DNA from: Clostridium sp. CAG:343
Lineage (GTDB): Bacteria; Bacillota; Clostridia; TANB77; CAG-508
Assembly (NCBI GenBank): GCA_000431335.1
Contig: FR888021.1
Coordinates: forward strand, 1-64,000
DNA: 64,000 nt
Direction: 5' to 3'
Shown here: positions 42,877 through 53,230 of the stretch, piece after piece
Layout: each line of letters opens with the position of its first letter
Position numbering within the stretch: the stretch's first letter is position 1
Notes under the pieces: generated by a model
Databases searched by the model: none
Told to the model about the DNA's origin: nothing
Seen by the model: the letters and a program-made list of their open reading frames with translations, nothing else
Position numbers and translations under genes: made by a program

Positions 42877-43229
42877 TTATTACACCCCTTCCCAATCTCA
42901 TTTGATTCCCTTATGAAATTTATTTCTTCCATTGATTGACAAGGTACATAAGGGCTAACTAACTCTGGAAATATAGTTCCCATTTTTAATCCAACACATG
43001 GTTTAAAAGTTTTATCCATATATTGGAACGGTACATAACTTTGTGCTAGCATTGGATTTTCAGGAAAAACATTATATTCTTCATCAAATCCACAACTGCA
43101 TCCATCGTTATATTCTTCATAAGAAACAACATTATCACATTGATTTTCAATGATATCTTGTTGCATTTCGCATGAATCATTCTTATAACTATTATTCATA
43201 CAATAACATTTTCTATAATTTCTAAACAT
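42867..43229 (-). CDS. cotJA: Spore coat protein CotJA
   Basis: A 120-residue protein. The C-terminal half carries the CotJA signature (AQSYVPFQYMDKTFKP, GTIFPELVSPYVP). The N-terminal half is longer than usual, with scattered Cys. The ATG at 43229 follows AAAGGAGG. It is first in the operon and probably sigma-E controlled, though I see no clear promoter. Confidence 0.88.
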   Translation of the reverse strand: MFRNYRKCYCMNNSYKNDSCEMQQDIIENQCDNVVSYEEYNDGCSCGFDEEYNVFPENPMLAQSYVPFQYMDKTFKPCVGLKMGTIFPELVSPYVPCQSMEEINFIRESNEIGKGCNKCQ

Positions 43230-43287
43230 TTTTCTTCCTCCTTTTAATGTTATTATATGTCTCTTTTTGGTATATGACACAAAAATA

Positions 43288-43334
43288 AACTCTCCTTGTT
43301 AAACTTTTTTGTCTAACAAGAAGAGTTTGTTTAA
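43288..43334 (-). terminator. Terminator of the DUF308 gene
   Basis: An imperfect stem of about 17 bp (AAACTCT, CTTGTTA arms) with an A-rich loop is followed on the minus strand by ATTTTTG. Confidence 0.75.
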
Positions 43335-43359
43335 AACCTATATTTTACTTTTCGACTAT

Positions 43360-43893
43360 TTATTCTAAGTAATCATCTACTTTTTTTATAAAAATTATAT
43401 TTTCAATAATATCAACTATTCCATATACTACAATTGCAACTCCAACAGTTTGTAATATTGCACCACTATTTACTAATATATAAATTCCAGCTATAATCAT
43501 AGCAATAGCTAAAATTAAAGTTAACAACCATAATCTTGATTTGTAATCTTTCCATACAATAGTAGTTTGCAGATTTATAATTCCACTATATATAATCCAA
43601 ATAGCAATTAATATTCTAAATGCTGATAAAATTATATCTGAACAGAACATTATTACAATTCCTATAACTATTGATGCAAGTGCCATTGCGATTAAATAAT
43701 TGTCCTCTTTATTGCTCGCAAAATAGTCAACTGTTCTTAGAACTCCTATTACTATAAATATTACTCCTAATAGTATAGCTACTATTGACATAATTGATTC
43801 TGGTCTAGCAATTAACATTGCTCCAAATAAAATAAATATAAGTGATATTACAATGTCTGTCCATCCTGATCTTTTTAAAAAATTTTTCCACAT
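43360..43893 (-). CDS. HdeD-like DUF308 membrane protein
   Basis: A 177-residue protein with six evenly spaced transmembrane helices in three hairpin repeats (GAMLIARPESIMSIVAILLG is typical of DUF308). Related HdeD proteins are linked to acid tolerance in enteric bacteria. The role here is unknown. Confidence 0.85.
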   Translation of the reverse strand: MWKNFLKRSGWTDIVISLIFILFGAMLIARPESIMSIVAILLGVIFIVIGVLRTVDYFASNKEDNYLIAMALASIVIGIVIMFCSDIILSAFRILIAIWIIYSGIINLQTTIVWKDYKSRLWLLTLILAIAMIIAGIYILVNSGAILQTVGVAIVVYGIVDIIENIIFIKKVDDYLE

Positions 43894-43964
43894 AATATTA
43901 CCTTCTTTTCTATTATATTTTATTTATAATATATCATATTTTAACATATTTGTATATAAATTTC

Positions 43965-44075
43965 TTATTTTTTCATTCCTCTTTTTAAGATTTCTAATTC
44001 TCTTTTTAAATCTTCTGTTCCTTGGTCTTTTGTTTCCTTTTTTGATATTACTTCAATAGCTTGAGTTCTTGTCAT
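43965..44075 (-). CDS. Possible 36-residue peptide
   Basis: MTRTQAIEVISKKETKDQGTE-type charged helix ending in KRGMKK. There is no strong ribosome site. It follows a degraded TetR gene by 33 bases and may be a short transcribed accessory ORF or the last part of a lost gene. Confidence 0.35.
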   Translation of the reverse strand: MTRTQAIEVISKKETKDQGTEDLKRELEILKRGMKK

Positions 44076-44108
44076 TATAGTTATAATTTTCATAATGTAA
44101 TATAAGTC

Positions 44109-44455
44109 TTATTCATTATCTAAATTTAATGTTTCTTTGTTTATTAAATTATTAAGTTGGCTTTTATTGCCCAATTTATTATTTTTATCAAAAATGCTAA
44201 AATTTTCTTTCTTTAATTCTTGTAAAATATTTCTAACTAGTTTAAAACTGTTATCTTTCAATAATTCTTCTACCATATAGTCATACATCTTTATAGCTGA
44301 TTCAAAAATATCTCCATTTGTATCAATTAATATTTTACCTATTAGTTCTTCTTCTGCTAAAATAAATTTTTGTATAATATACTTAATGGTATCTTCTTTA
44401 TCTTCAAAATATTGATAAAAACTTCCTCTAGGTATTTGTGCATTTGCTATAGTTT
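44109..44455 (-). pseudogene. TetR-family regulator lacking the start of its HTH
   Basis: The minus-strand frame reads ANAQIPRGSFYQYFEDKED, then TIKYIIQKFILAEEEL and on to a normal stop: the recognition helix and ligand domain of a TetR regulator. The first ~30 residues are missing. A consensus promoter (TTGACA, 17 bases, TAAACT) sits directly before the truncated frame, so a deletion fused promoter to mid-HTH. No CGG is involved. Confidence 0.7.
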
Positions 44456-44516
44456 ATAATATTAATAACCTTTTGTCAAGTGTTATTGATATAACTAAGT
44501 CCTAGCCTTTAATACA

Positions 44517-44565
44517 AAATAAGCCAAAATTATTAAACCTATTTGTTAATAATTTTGGCTTATTT
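44517..44565 (-). terminator. Terminator of rpmF, 20-bp stem
   Basis: A perfect 20-bp stem (44517-44536 with 44546-44565) with a 9-base loop. The inner part matches the hairpin at 29617-29668, including loop-proximal bases. Confidence 0.85.
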
Positions 44566-44585
44566 CAATTTTCATGTACTTTTAC

Positions 44586-44777
44586 TTACGCATTTTCTGT
44601 TTCTTTTTTAGCTACTACTTCTTTTCCATCATAATATCCACAGTTTTTGCAAACTCTATGTGGCATTACTGGTTCATGGCAATGTGGGCAGCTTGAAAAT
44701 GTTGGATTTTCTTTTTTCCATGTTGATCTTTTTGAATGTGTTCTTGCTTTTGACCATCTTCTTTTTGGTTGTGCCAT
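44586..44777 (-). CDS. rpmF: 50S ribosomal protein L32
   Basis: A 63-residue protein with the L32 start (MAQPKRRWSKARTHSKRS) and a zinc site of two Cys pairs (CPHCHE and CKNCGYYDGK). GGGGGG lies upstream. It is a small ribosomal subunit-interface protein of normal length. Confidence 0.96.
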   Translation of the reverse strand: MAQPKRRWSKARTHSKRSTWKKENPTFSSCPHCHEPVMPHRVCKNCGYYDGKEVVAKKETENA

Positions 44778-44909
44778 TCTAATTCCCCCCTTGCTTAAAG
44801 ATATATGTATATATCTGTTTCAATTTTATCTAATTTATTTGTGACTTTTTTCAAGTCACTATAAAATTATACAAGTAATTTCTTTTTTTGTCAATAGTTG
44901 CTACAATGT

Positions 44910-45450
44910 TTATTTGCAATATTTTTTATAAATTTCTTTTATATTTTGTTTTGTTAGTGTTTTATCAATGCCATTTTTAGCAACTCCGTGTTAATACTTC
45001 TGTAACAAATTTTTCTGTCTTAGGATTTATTTTCATTTTTTCCTTTTCTTTTAGCCAATACTCTAATTCATATTCTTTAGTAAAATTTTTTCCTTGATAC
45101 ACCATTCCAGCTGCTAATTTATCACACACCATCTCTGCGGCATATTTATACGGTATAATTGGCATTTTATCTGGTGCATTTTCATCTATCCAATATTCGC
45201 TATGATGTTTATTCCTTCCCTTATGATGTAGCCAAGCCTTAGAATATCCATTTTCTCTTTTAGCTTCACTAATAGGAGAATGTTTTCCAGTGTAATATTT
45301 ACTACTTTCTATAAATTCTGTTGGAGAATATTTTGACATATCATGTACTAACCCTCTCCATGGTTCTCCAATTTTACAACACAATTTAAATACTACCCAT
45401 TTATGGTGTGTAATTAATCCAAAATGTTTTATTACATTTTTCAAGTACAT
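44910..45450 (-). CDS. DUF5662 family protein, with one CGG recoding site
   Basis: A 179-residue protein if +1 recoding is allowed. Visible blocks: YLKNVIKHFGLITHHKWVVF, HDMSKYSPTEFIES, HHKGRNKHHSEYWIDE (His/Asp-rich, possibly metal-binding) and MPIIPYKYAAEMVCD. The zero frame stops three codons after ACA at CGG AGT TGC TAA. Reading GGA instead continues as GVAKNGIDKTLTKQNIKEIY to a TAA at 44910, a sensible helical C-terminus. The ATG at 45450 follows AAAGGAAG. Confidence 0.75.
44986..44988 (-). other. CGG +1 recoding site in the DUF5662 gene
   Basis: P-site codon ACA, then CGG. Skipping one base gives GGA GTT GCT and a 25-residue tail, while the zero frame ends after two more sense codons. 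Confidence 0.65.
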
Positions 45451-45568
45451 TTCTATCTTCCTTTCTTTACACATTAATAGTTTACTACAATCATTTTTTG
45501 AAATCAATAAATTTTATTTATTTTTTTGCATATAATATAAAGAAAAGAAATATAATGGAGGTATGAAT

Positions 45569-47417
45569 ATGTGTGGCTTTGTTGGATTTGTTGACTTTGA
45601 AAAAGATATTTCACAAAACACAAAAATTTTAGAAAACATGAATAATTGTCTTGCTAAAAGAGGACCAGATGAAGAAGGATATTACATAGATAAACATGTT
45701 GCATTAGCACATAAAAGACTAATTGTTGTTGACCCTAAAGGGCGGAAAGCAACCAATGATTAACACTTTTTCTTTTGGATCTTATATACTAGTATATAAT
45801 GGTCAAATTTACAACACTAAAGAATTATCTGAAACTTTAAAAGAAAACGGTTTTACTTTAAATTCTCATTCAGATACAGAAGTTTTATTAAAAAGTTATA
45901 TACACTATGGAAAAAATGTAGTAAATCATTTAAATGGAATATTTGCATTTGCTATATGGGATACTAACAATAATGAAATATTTTTAGCTCGTGATCACTT
46001 TGGTGTGAAACCTTTATTTTATACTAAAATAGATGAAACTTTAGTATTTTCATCCGAAATAAAAGCATTATTTCAATATCCAGGAGTTAAAAAAGTTTTA
46101 AATGAGCAAAGTATATCTGAATTATTTGGTATAGGTCCTGCCCATACTTCAGGTACTACTGTTTTTAAAAATATTTATGAAATAAAACCTGCTCATTTTG
46201 GAATATTCAATAAAAATGGTTTTAATATTAAACGATATTGGAAATTAAAATCAGAAAAACATGTAGATACTTTTGAAGAAACTTGTGAAAAACTAAAATT
46301 TTTACTAAATGATGCTATAACTAGACAATTAGTCTCTGATATGCCTTTATGTACTTTTCTATCAGGTGGATTGGACTCTAGTATTATTACAAAATTTGCT
46401 TCTGACTATTGTGAAAAACAAGGTTTACCACCTTTAGATACTTACTCTATCGATTATGTGGATAATGATAAAAATTTCGTAAAAAGTGATTTTCAACCTA
46501 ATTCTGATGGTTTTTATATTGATTTAATGAATACTAATCTGCATACAAACCATCATAAAATCGTAATCGATACTCCAGAACTTGCTGATGCTTTAGAAGA
46601 TGCTATGATAGCTCGTGATATGCCAGGTATGGCAGATATCGACTCTTCTCTTTTGTTATTTTGTAAAAATGTAAAGAAACAGATGACAGTTGCTCTAACT
46701 GGCGAATGTGCAGATGAAATATTTGGAGGATATCCATGGTTTTTCCGTGAAGATGCTTTAAAAAGCAATACTTTCCCTTGGTCTATTTCTCTAACTGAAA
46801 GACAAAAACTATTGAATCCATATATAGGTAATAAAATTAATTTGAAAGAATATATTGATTACCGCTATCAAGAAAGTTTATCAGAAGTAGAAATTTTAGA
46901 TTCAGATTCTTCCGAAACAGCAGAAAAAAGAAAGATATCTCACCTTACCTTAAATTGGTTTATGCAAACTCTATTGGATCGTTCTGATAGAATGGCTATG
47001 TATAATGGCTTTGAACTTCGTGTTCCTTTTTGTGATTATAGATTAGCTCAATATGTATGGAATATTCCTTGGGAATGGAAAGCTTTAAAAGGTAGAGAAA
47101 AAGGCTTACTTAGATATATTTGCAAAGATTTTCTTCCAGAAGATATTATATATAGGAAAAAATCTCCTTACCCAAAAACACACAATCCTACTTATTTAGC
47201 TAAGGTAAAACAAATGTTAACAAAAATTATGGAAGATAAGAATGCTCCTATTAATGATTTGCTTAATCATGATTATATATTAGAAATATTAAATACAGAT
47301 GGTAAAGCTTTTTCAAGGCCTTGGTTTGGGCAACTTATGGTCGGCCCTCAACTTATGGCTTATCTTTGCCAGGTTAATATGTGGCTTGAGAAATATCAGC
47401 CAAAAATTGAACTTTAG
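45569..47417 (+). CDS. asnB: Asparagine synthase (glutamine-hydrolysing), with one CGG recoding site
   Basis: A 615-residue enzyme. The ATG at 45569 puts Cys at position 2, the amidotransferase nucleophile, with GGAGG 7 bases upstream. The N-terminal class II domain has KRGPDEEG and HKRLIVVDP, then KGGKQPM across the recoding site. The synthase domain has the PP-loop LSGGLDSS and GECADEIFGGYPW. The frame breaks only at CGG 45743-45745, where GGG (C) GGA AAG CAA restores the family's GGKQPM. Confidence 0.93.
45743..45745 (+). other. CGG +1 recoding site in asnB
   Basis: P-site codon GGG, then CGG. Skipping C gives GGA (Gly) within the conserved GGKQPM motif. The zero frame ends after five more codons. 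Confidence 0.8.
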
Positions 47418-47428
47418 TAAATTACTTT

Positions 47429-47455
47429 GAGGTCACTATTGTGACCTCTTTTTTA
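47429..47455 (+). terminator. Terminator of asnB
   Basis: GAGGTCAC and GTGACCTC form an 8-bp stem with a TATT loop, followed by six T. Confidence 0.9.
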
Positions 47456-47471
47456 AATTCCTTGTATTCTC

Positions 47472-49698
47472 TTATTTTTTAAACGAAAATGTATCAAACA
47501 ATGTATCTTCTGAATTAGTTCCAATATAAACTTTAAAATCGCCATTTTCTGAATCATATCTCAAATTTTCATCCCAAAACTTAAGCATATCTTCACTAAT
47601 CTCAAAAGTCACTTCTTTTTCTTGCTTTGGCAAAATTACAACTTTTTGAAAAGCTTTTAATTCTTTTACTGGTCTTACAACTTTTGCAACTAAATCTTGA
47701 ATATATAATTGAACAATTTCCTCTCCAATTCTATTGCTATCATTTTTTATTTTTACAGATACTTTTATTTTTGAATCTTTTGTTAATACTTTATTACTCA
47801 AATTTAAGCAAGAATATATAAATTTTGAATAAGACAATCCATATCCAAAAGGATAATAACTTTCTGTTGGAATATCTTGATAACGCGAAACATACCTAAC
47901 ATTGCTCTCATGTGGTCTGCCTGTATTATAATGATTATAATATATAGGACATTGTCCAGTTGCTTGAGGAAAACTCATTGTCAATTTAGCTGAAGGATTA
48001 GCATCTCCAAAAATTATATCTGTAATTGCATTTGCGCCTTCTGTTCCTGGAAACCATGCTTCTAATAATCCATTAACTTTTTCTGAAATATCTCTTAAAA
48101 CTATTGGTCTTCCATTAAACATAATAGCAACTATTTTTTTATTTAATTTAGCAAGTTCATTTAATAATCTTTTTTGTATATTAGAAATATCAATATTAGC
48201 TCTCGAACAAGCCTCTCCACTTTGCCTATAATGTTCACCTATTGCTAAAACAATAACATCTGCTTGCTTAGCAGCTTCTTTTGCTTCTTTTAAATACTGT
48301 GTTAATTTTTCTTCTTCATTTTCTGTATGAATCATTGTTCCTCCATCTGATTGCAAAATTTGATTTATCTCCCTTTCTTCTAGAATTTCACTTCCTTTCG
48401 CATAAATCACATTTTCTTTTCCTATTTTAGCCTCAAAAGCTTCTTTTAATGTTGTAATTTTAGATTTATCTGAAAACATAGACCATGAACCTAATATTGC
48501 AATATTATCTGCATATGGTCCAATTAATGCTATTTTCTGTTTATGATTTAATGGTAATATATTATTTTCATTTTTTAGCAGTACAATTGTTTTTGTTGTT
48601 AGTCTTCTTGCTAATTCAAGATTTTCTTTATTTGATAGTAATTCATTTTCCTCTCTGTTATCTATGTTTTTATATGGATTTTCAAATAATCCTAATGAAT
48701 TTTTTAATCTTAAAACTCTTAGAACTGCATCATCAATTAGTTCTTCTGAAACCAGTTTTTCTTCTACAAGTTGTTTTAAATTACCTGCATATACATTAGA
48801 CATCATATCTATATCTACTCCTGCTGTAATCGCTTTGTATGCTGCATCTTTTTTATCTTCTGAAACCCCATGTTTAATTGTCTCTTCTATCGCTGAATAA
48901 TCAGAAATCACTATTCCTTTAAATCCTAATTCATTTCGTAATAAATCTTTTAACAACCATTTATTAACTGTAGCAGGAATTCCATTTACAATATTAAATG
49001 ATGTCATTATCATTTCAGCACCACTATCAATTGCTTCTTTATACGCTGGTAAATAATATTGTCTAAATTCTCTTTGTGACATATCAACCGTATTATAGTC
49101 TCTTCCCGCTTCTACAGCACCATATGCTGCAAAATGCTTAACACATGATATCATTTCTTTCGTTTTTTCAGTTTTAATATCTTTTTGTGCTTTAATCATA
49201 GCTCTAGCAAATACTTGTCCTAAATAAGGATCCTCCCCTCCTATTGATTCCATTACTCTTCCCCATCTTGAATCTCTTACTAAATCTACCATTGGTGAAA
49301 AATTAACGTCTGCTCCGTGATATTTTTGCTTCTTTTACAGATAATTGAGTACAATCATATACAACTTTGCTATCCCAAGAACAACCTTGAGCAAGTAGTA
49401 TCGGTAAAACGGTCTTGTATCCATTTATAATATCTGCCATAAATATTAATGGTATTTTTAATCTATTTTTAGATAAATATTTTTCTTGCACTTTTCTTAC
49501 TTTTTCTGTCCCTACTATATTTAATATAGATCCTACATTATATAGCATTTGTTCAGATAGTTCTAATTCTTTTAGTGGACCTGTTACAATATCAATATTA
49601 TCCATCAAAAAAACTTCTCCGGCAACTTGAATAAGTTGTCCTATCTTTTCCTCTAGTGTCATTTGGTTTAATAGTTCATACAATTTTTCATCTTTCAT
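47472..49698 (-). CDS. GH3 beta-glucosidase-like enzyme, with one CGG recoding site
   Basis: A 741-residue enzyme with the GH3 barrel (LLNQMTLEEKIGQLIQ; MVDLVRDSRWGRVMES), nucleophile Asp in GIVISDYSAIEE, the second alpha/beta domain (IALIGPYADN, LPLNH) and a C-terminal fibronectin-type domain. It probably removes terminal glucose from oligosaccharides. The frame breaks only at CGG 49317-49315, where TCA (C) GGA GCA GAC GTT restores the ...GADVNFSPMVD motif. It overlaps the upstream GH144-like gene by four bases. Confidence 0.9.
49315..49317 (-). other. CGG +1 recoding site in the GH3 gene
   Basis: P-site codon TCA, then CGG. Skipping C gives GGA (Gly) before the conserved F(A/S)PMVD motif. 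The zero frame ends after three more codons. Confidence 0.78.
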
Positions 49699-50933
49699 AC
49701 TCCTACTACCTCTCTTTCTTTTGTAAATCCTAATATTTCTAATCCATTTTTTATATATTTATTTTTCATAAAATATTTCCAAATAAGTCCTGTAAAATAA
49801 TTTTCAATCATAATCATGGAAATTCCTTTATCTATTCCTATACATTCTTCTGAATACCAAGTTTTATCAACATCTAAGTTATAAGCATCTCTAAAACCAT
49901 ATTTGCACCAAAGTTTTGGAAAATTATTATAGTAATTTTCTATTGCTTTTATGCTAAATTCTGGTGTAAACACTATTGAACCTAATGCGCCACAAGGAGA
50001 AATTGTTCCATCATTTTGTTCTTCTAAATCAGAGAGTGCTGGCATCGCTCCAAATCCGCCTGAATACCCTTTTGGTCCTACACATGCAGTTAATCCCCAT
50101 GAATTTTCATTAAAAGTTTTAAATTTATTAGCATTATTTATACAATACTCTCTATTTGCAAGTGTTGCTTTTATTGAATTATCAAACCAATCTATTCCGT
50201 TTTTATCTTTTAGTCCTCTAAAATCAATCCAAGCATGTGAATATTGATATGTAAATAAGGTTCCTCCGTATGTATAAACTATATCTTTTATTTTTAAATA
50301 ATCCATTTTTTCTTTTTTTATCGAATCATACATAATTTTATCTATTGCATATGTTGGTGAAGCTACTCCTAAAACATATAACATCAATTGTTCTGCATAC
50401 ATATCCCAATGTCCCCAAAAACCTTTTTCTTTAGAATATCCCATATAAAATTGATTAACGCTTTTGTCTGTATACCAATTCCAATTTATTCTCTCGTAAA
50501 GTGTTTCTGCCTTTTCTTTAATTTCACCTCCAAAATATTCTCCTGCAAGAAGAGCTCCACAAATAAATATTGCCGTATCTATGATAGAAACTTCTGATTT
50601 CCATTCTCTTTGAGCCGTTTTCATATTAATAAAATGATAAAAAAATCCATTTGTAGATTCCATATTATTTAAAAATGTATCTAATGTTTTGTTAGTTCTC
50701 TCAAAAGCTTTTTTATATGTAATCCAGTTTCTTTCAACTCCTATTACTAATGCTGCAAATCCATAACCTACTGATGCTATACTTGCGACTTCTGGTTCTA
50801 GCTTACTCTTATCTCTAATTAATCCATAGCCTTTACTATTTTCATTACAATTTGATTCTTTAATAAAAAATTTATAACATCCTTTTAACTCTTTTCTTAG
50901 AATTTCTTTTCCCTTATATTTTATAAATCTCAT
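49695..50933 (-). CDS. Glycoamylase-like (GH144-type) glucanase
   Basis: A 412-residue intracellular protein (no signal peptide) with the glycoamylase-like fold signature: VGYGFAALVIGVERNWIT, TNGFFYHFINM, VSIIDTAIFICGALLAG, YQYSHAWIDFRG, WGLTACVGPKGY, and GALGSIVFTPEFS. Related GH144 enzymes cut beta-1,2-glucan. Paired with a GH3 enzyme, it suggests breakdown of beta-1,2-gluco-oligosaccharides. No transporter is adjacent. Confidence 0.82.
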   Translation of the reverse strand: MRFIKYKGKEILRKELKGCYKFFIKESNCNENSKGYGLIRDKSKLEPEVASIASVGYGFAALVIGVERNWITYKKAFERTNKTLDTFLNNMESTNGFFYHFINMKTAQREWKSEVSIIDTAIFICGALLAGEYFGGEIKEKAETLYERINWNWYTDKSVNQFYMGYSKEKGFWGHWDMYAEQLMLYVLGVASPTYAIDKIMYDSIKKEKMDYLKIKDIVYTYGGTLFTYQYSHAWIDFRGLKDKNGIDWFDNSIKATLANREYCINNANKFKTFNENSWGLTACVGPKGYSGGFGAMPALSDLEEQNDGTISPCGALGSIVFTPEFSIKAIENYYNNFPKLWCKYGFRDAYNLDVDKTWYSEECIGIDKGISMIMIENYFTGLIWKYFMKNKYIKNGLEILGFTKEREVVGV

Positions 50934-51045
50934 AAAATCCCTCCTAATAGAATTGTAATATATATTATTTTATATAATCAATGGTAATTTTTTCTTATAT
51001 AAAAAAGAGAAATTAAATAATTGAGAAAATATAATAAAATACAAT

Positions 51046-51106
51046 AAAAAGCTAAGGAGTATATCAAAAAATTTCCATTATTTGATATACTTTCTTAGCT
51101 TTATTT
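51046..51106 (-). terminator. Terminator of the MATE-kinase gene
   Basis: AAAGCTAAG/CTTAGCTTT and GTATATCAAA/TTTGATATAC form a long stem. On the minus strand it is followed by T-rich sequence. Confidence 0.75.
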
Positions 51107-51111
51107 TGGTT

Positions 51112-53115
51112 TTATGATACAGTTACTTTGTTATTTACTATATCACAAATTATTTCTGATGCCCTTTCCACTCCCAAAGCATCACTATTTATACAAATAT
51201 CATAATTTGAACTATCTCTCCAATCGTTTTCTGTATAATATTTATAATGATTTGCTCTTAGCTTATCAATTCTATTAATTTCTTTTTTAGCACTTTCTTT
51301 ATTTAGTCCATAAAACTTAGTTGCTCTTTCTATTTTATTTTCCATGTCACTATAAACAAATATTTTTAGAACATCTTCTCTATTTCTTAAAATATAATCA
51401 GCACATCTTCCAACAATAACACAAGATTCTTCATCAGCTACTTTTTTTATTAGCTTTGATTCTTTAATAAATAATTCATCTGCATTATTCAATCCAAAAT
51501 AGTAGCCATTGTTTAATATTGATAAATTTTCTCTCTTTTGTTCATTTTCTTTAATATATTCTTCAGATAGTCCTGTTTCTTCAGCAATTTCAGTAATGAA
51601 TTCTTTGTCATAAAGTTTAATTCCTAGTTTCTCAGCAACTAATTTTCCTATATATCTTCCTCCTGAACCATACTCTCTAGATAATGTAATTATAATATGT
51701 TTATTTTCATTATTATTTATGTTAGTATCTGCTTTCTTATTTCTTATATTTTTTTCAGTACCGTTTTTTAACTTTCTTACTTCATTAATCAATAATATAC
51801 TAGCTATAATAAAGGCTAATCCATCTGCAAAAGGTCCTGAATATAAAACTCCTTGTATTCCAAACATATGCCCAAACACTACCATAGCAGGTATTAAAAA
51901 CAACACTTGTCTAGATAATGATAATATTGCACTCTTTATACTTTTTCCTATTGCTTGGAAGAATATTCCTGAAGGTATTTGTATTCCATTACAAATACAC
52001 AACATTAAATAAGTTCTAAAAGCAATACAAGCAAATTCCATATAATTTTCGTCTCCACTACCAAAGATTGAAATTAATTTATCTGGTATTGTTTGAAATA
52101 ATATAAATGCTATTGTACTAATTATAACACTTAATCCTAAAACTATTTTTAGTGTATCTTTAACTCGTCCAAACTTTCTAGCTCCATAATTATATCCTAA
52201 AATCGGTTGTGCTCCTGCTGAAATTCCAATAATAATACTATTTAATATTTGACTTATTTTCATAACAATTCCTAATACTGTTATTGGTATTTCTGAACCA
52301 AATTTTGATTCTCCTCCGTATTTCTTTAATAAATTGTTCTCAAATGCTATAACTAAAACAATGCTCATTTGTGTTATAAAACTACTAATTCCAAGTGCAG
52401 ATACTTTTAATGCTACATTTAATTTAAGTTTAAATGATTTTTTATTTAATTTAATTGACTGGAATTTTTTAATATATAAAATATTTATAACAAATGTTAC
52501 TATTTGACTAATTACAGTTGCTATAGCTGCTCCTTCTACTCCTTTTTTTAAAGCAAAAATAAAAATAGGGTCTAAAATAACATTTAAAATTGCTCCTATG
52601 ACCATAGATGTCATAGCATATTTGGGTTTTCCATCTGCTCTTATCATAGAGTTTAAAGTAGTTCCTATTATCATAAATGGTAGACCCACTCCTATAATTC
52701 GTCCATAAGATAAAGCGTAACTCATAAACTCATCTGTACAACCAAATACATTTAATAATGTTGGTAAAAATAATTCTATAATAGTAAATAAAATTATAGA
52801 TATTATCACTGATAAACTAATACCATTTCCAATTCCTTTTGCAGCTTCTTCATTTTTCTTTTGCCCCAACTTAAGGCTTAAATAAGCAGATGCTCCATCT
52901 CCAAACATTAATGCAAATGCTAGACATATCATAGTTAGTGGAAATACAACATTTGTTGCACCATTTCCTAAATATCCAACACCCCATCCAATAAAAATTT
53001 GGTCAACTATATTATATAGAGAATTTACTAATAATGATATTATACATGGTATTGAAAATTTGCGAATTAATTTTCCTATTTTTTCATATCCTAAAATATT
53101 TTCTTCTTTTTCCAT
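51112..53115 (-). CDS. MATE transporter fused to a cytidylate-kinase-like domain
   Basis: A 667-residue fusion. Residues 1-445 are a complete MATE efflux protein with 12 helices (KFSIPCIISLLVNSLYNIVDQIFIG, MFGDGASAYLSLKLGQ, GISAGAQPILGYNYGA). After a polar linker, residues 470-667 form a cytidylate-kinase-like domain (IITLSREYGSGGRYIGKLVAEKLG, LYDKEFI, VIVGRCADYIL). Both parts look intact. The kinase domain may phosphorylate a nucleotide or regulate the transporter. The substrate is unknown. Confidence 0.88.
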   Translation of the reverse strand: MEKEENILGYEKIGKLIRKFSIPCIISLLVNSLYNIVDQIFIGWGVGYLGNGATNVVFPLTMICLAFALMFGDGASAYLSLKLGQKKNEEAAKGIGNGISLSVIISIILFTIIELFLPTLLNVFGCTDEFMSYALSYGRIIGVGLPFMIIGTTLNSMIRADGKPKYAMTSMVIGAILNVILDPIFIFALKKGVEGAAIATVISQIVTFVINILYIKKFQSIKLNKKSFKLKLNVALKVSALGISSFITQMSIVLVIAFENNLLKKYGGESKFGSEIPITVLGIVMKISQILNSIIIGISAGAQPILGYNYGARKFGRVKDTLKIVLGLSVIISTIAFILFQTIPDKLISIFGSGDENYMEFACIAFRTYLMLCICNGIQIPSGIFFQAIGKSIKSAILSLSRQVLFLIPAMVVFGHMFGIQGVLYSGPFADGLAFIIASILLINEVRKLKNGTEKNIRNKKADTNINNNENKHIIITLSREYGSGGRYIGKLVAEKLGIKLYDKEFITEIAEETGLSEEYIKENEQKRENLSILNNGYYFGLNNADELFIKESKLIKKVADEESCVIVGRCADYILRNREDVLKIFVYSDMENKIERATKFYGLNKESAKKEINRIDKLRANHYKYYTENDWRDSSNYDICINSDALGVERASEIICDIVNNKVTVS

Positions 53116-53149
53116 TTTTATTTCCTCCTTTTGTGTATTTTTCGCAATA

Positions 53150-53182
53150 AAAAGACAACACTATATATGTGTTGCTTTTTTG
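53150..53182 (-). terminator. Hairpin between the MATE and mutS genes
   Basis: AAGACAACAC pairs with GTGTTGCTT (one mismatch) and is flanked by A and T runs. It probably ends mutS transcription. Confidence 0.7.
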
Positions 53183-53230
53183 CTTATTCAGCATACATAT
53201 TTTATTATTTTTATGTATTTTTGTCAAGAA

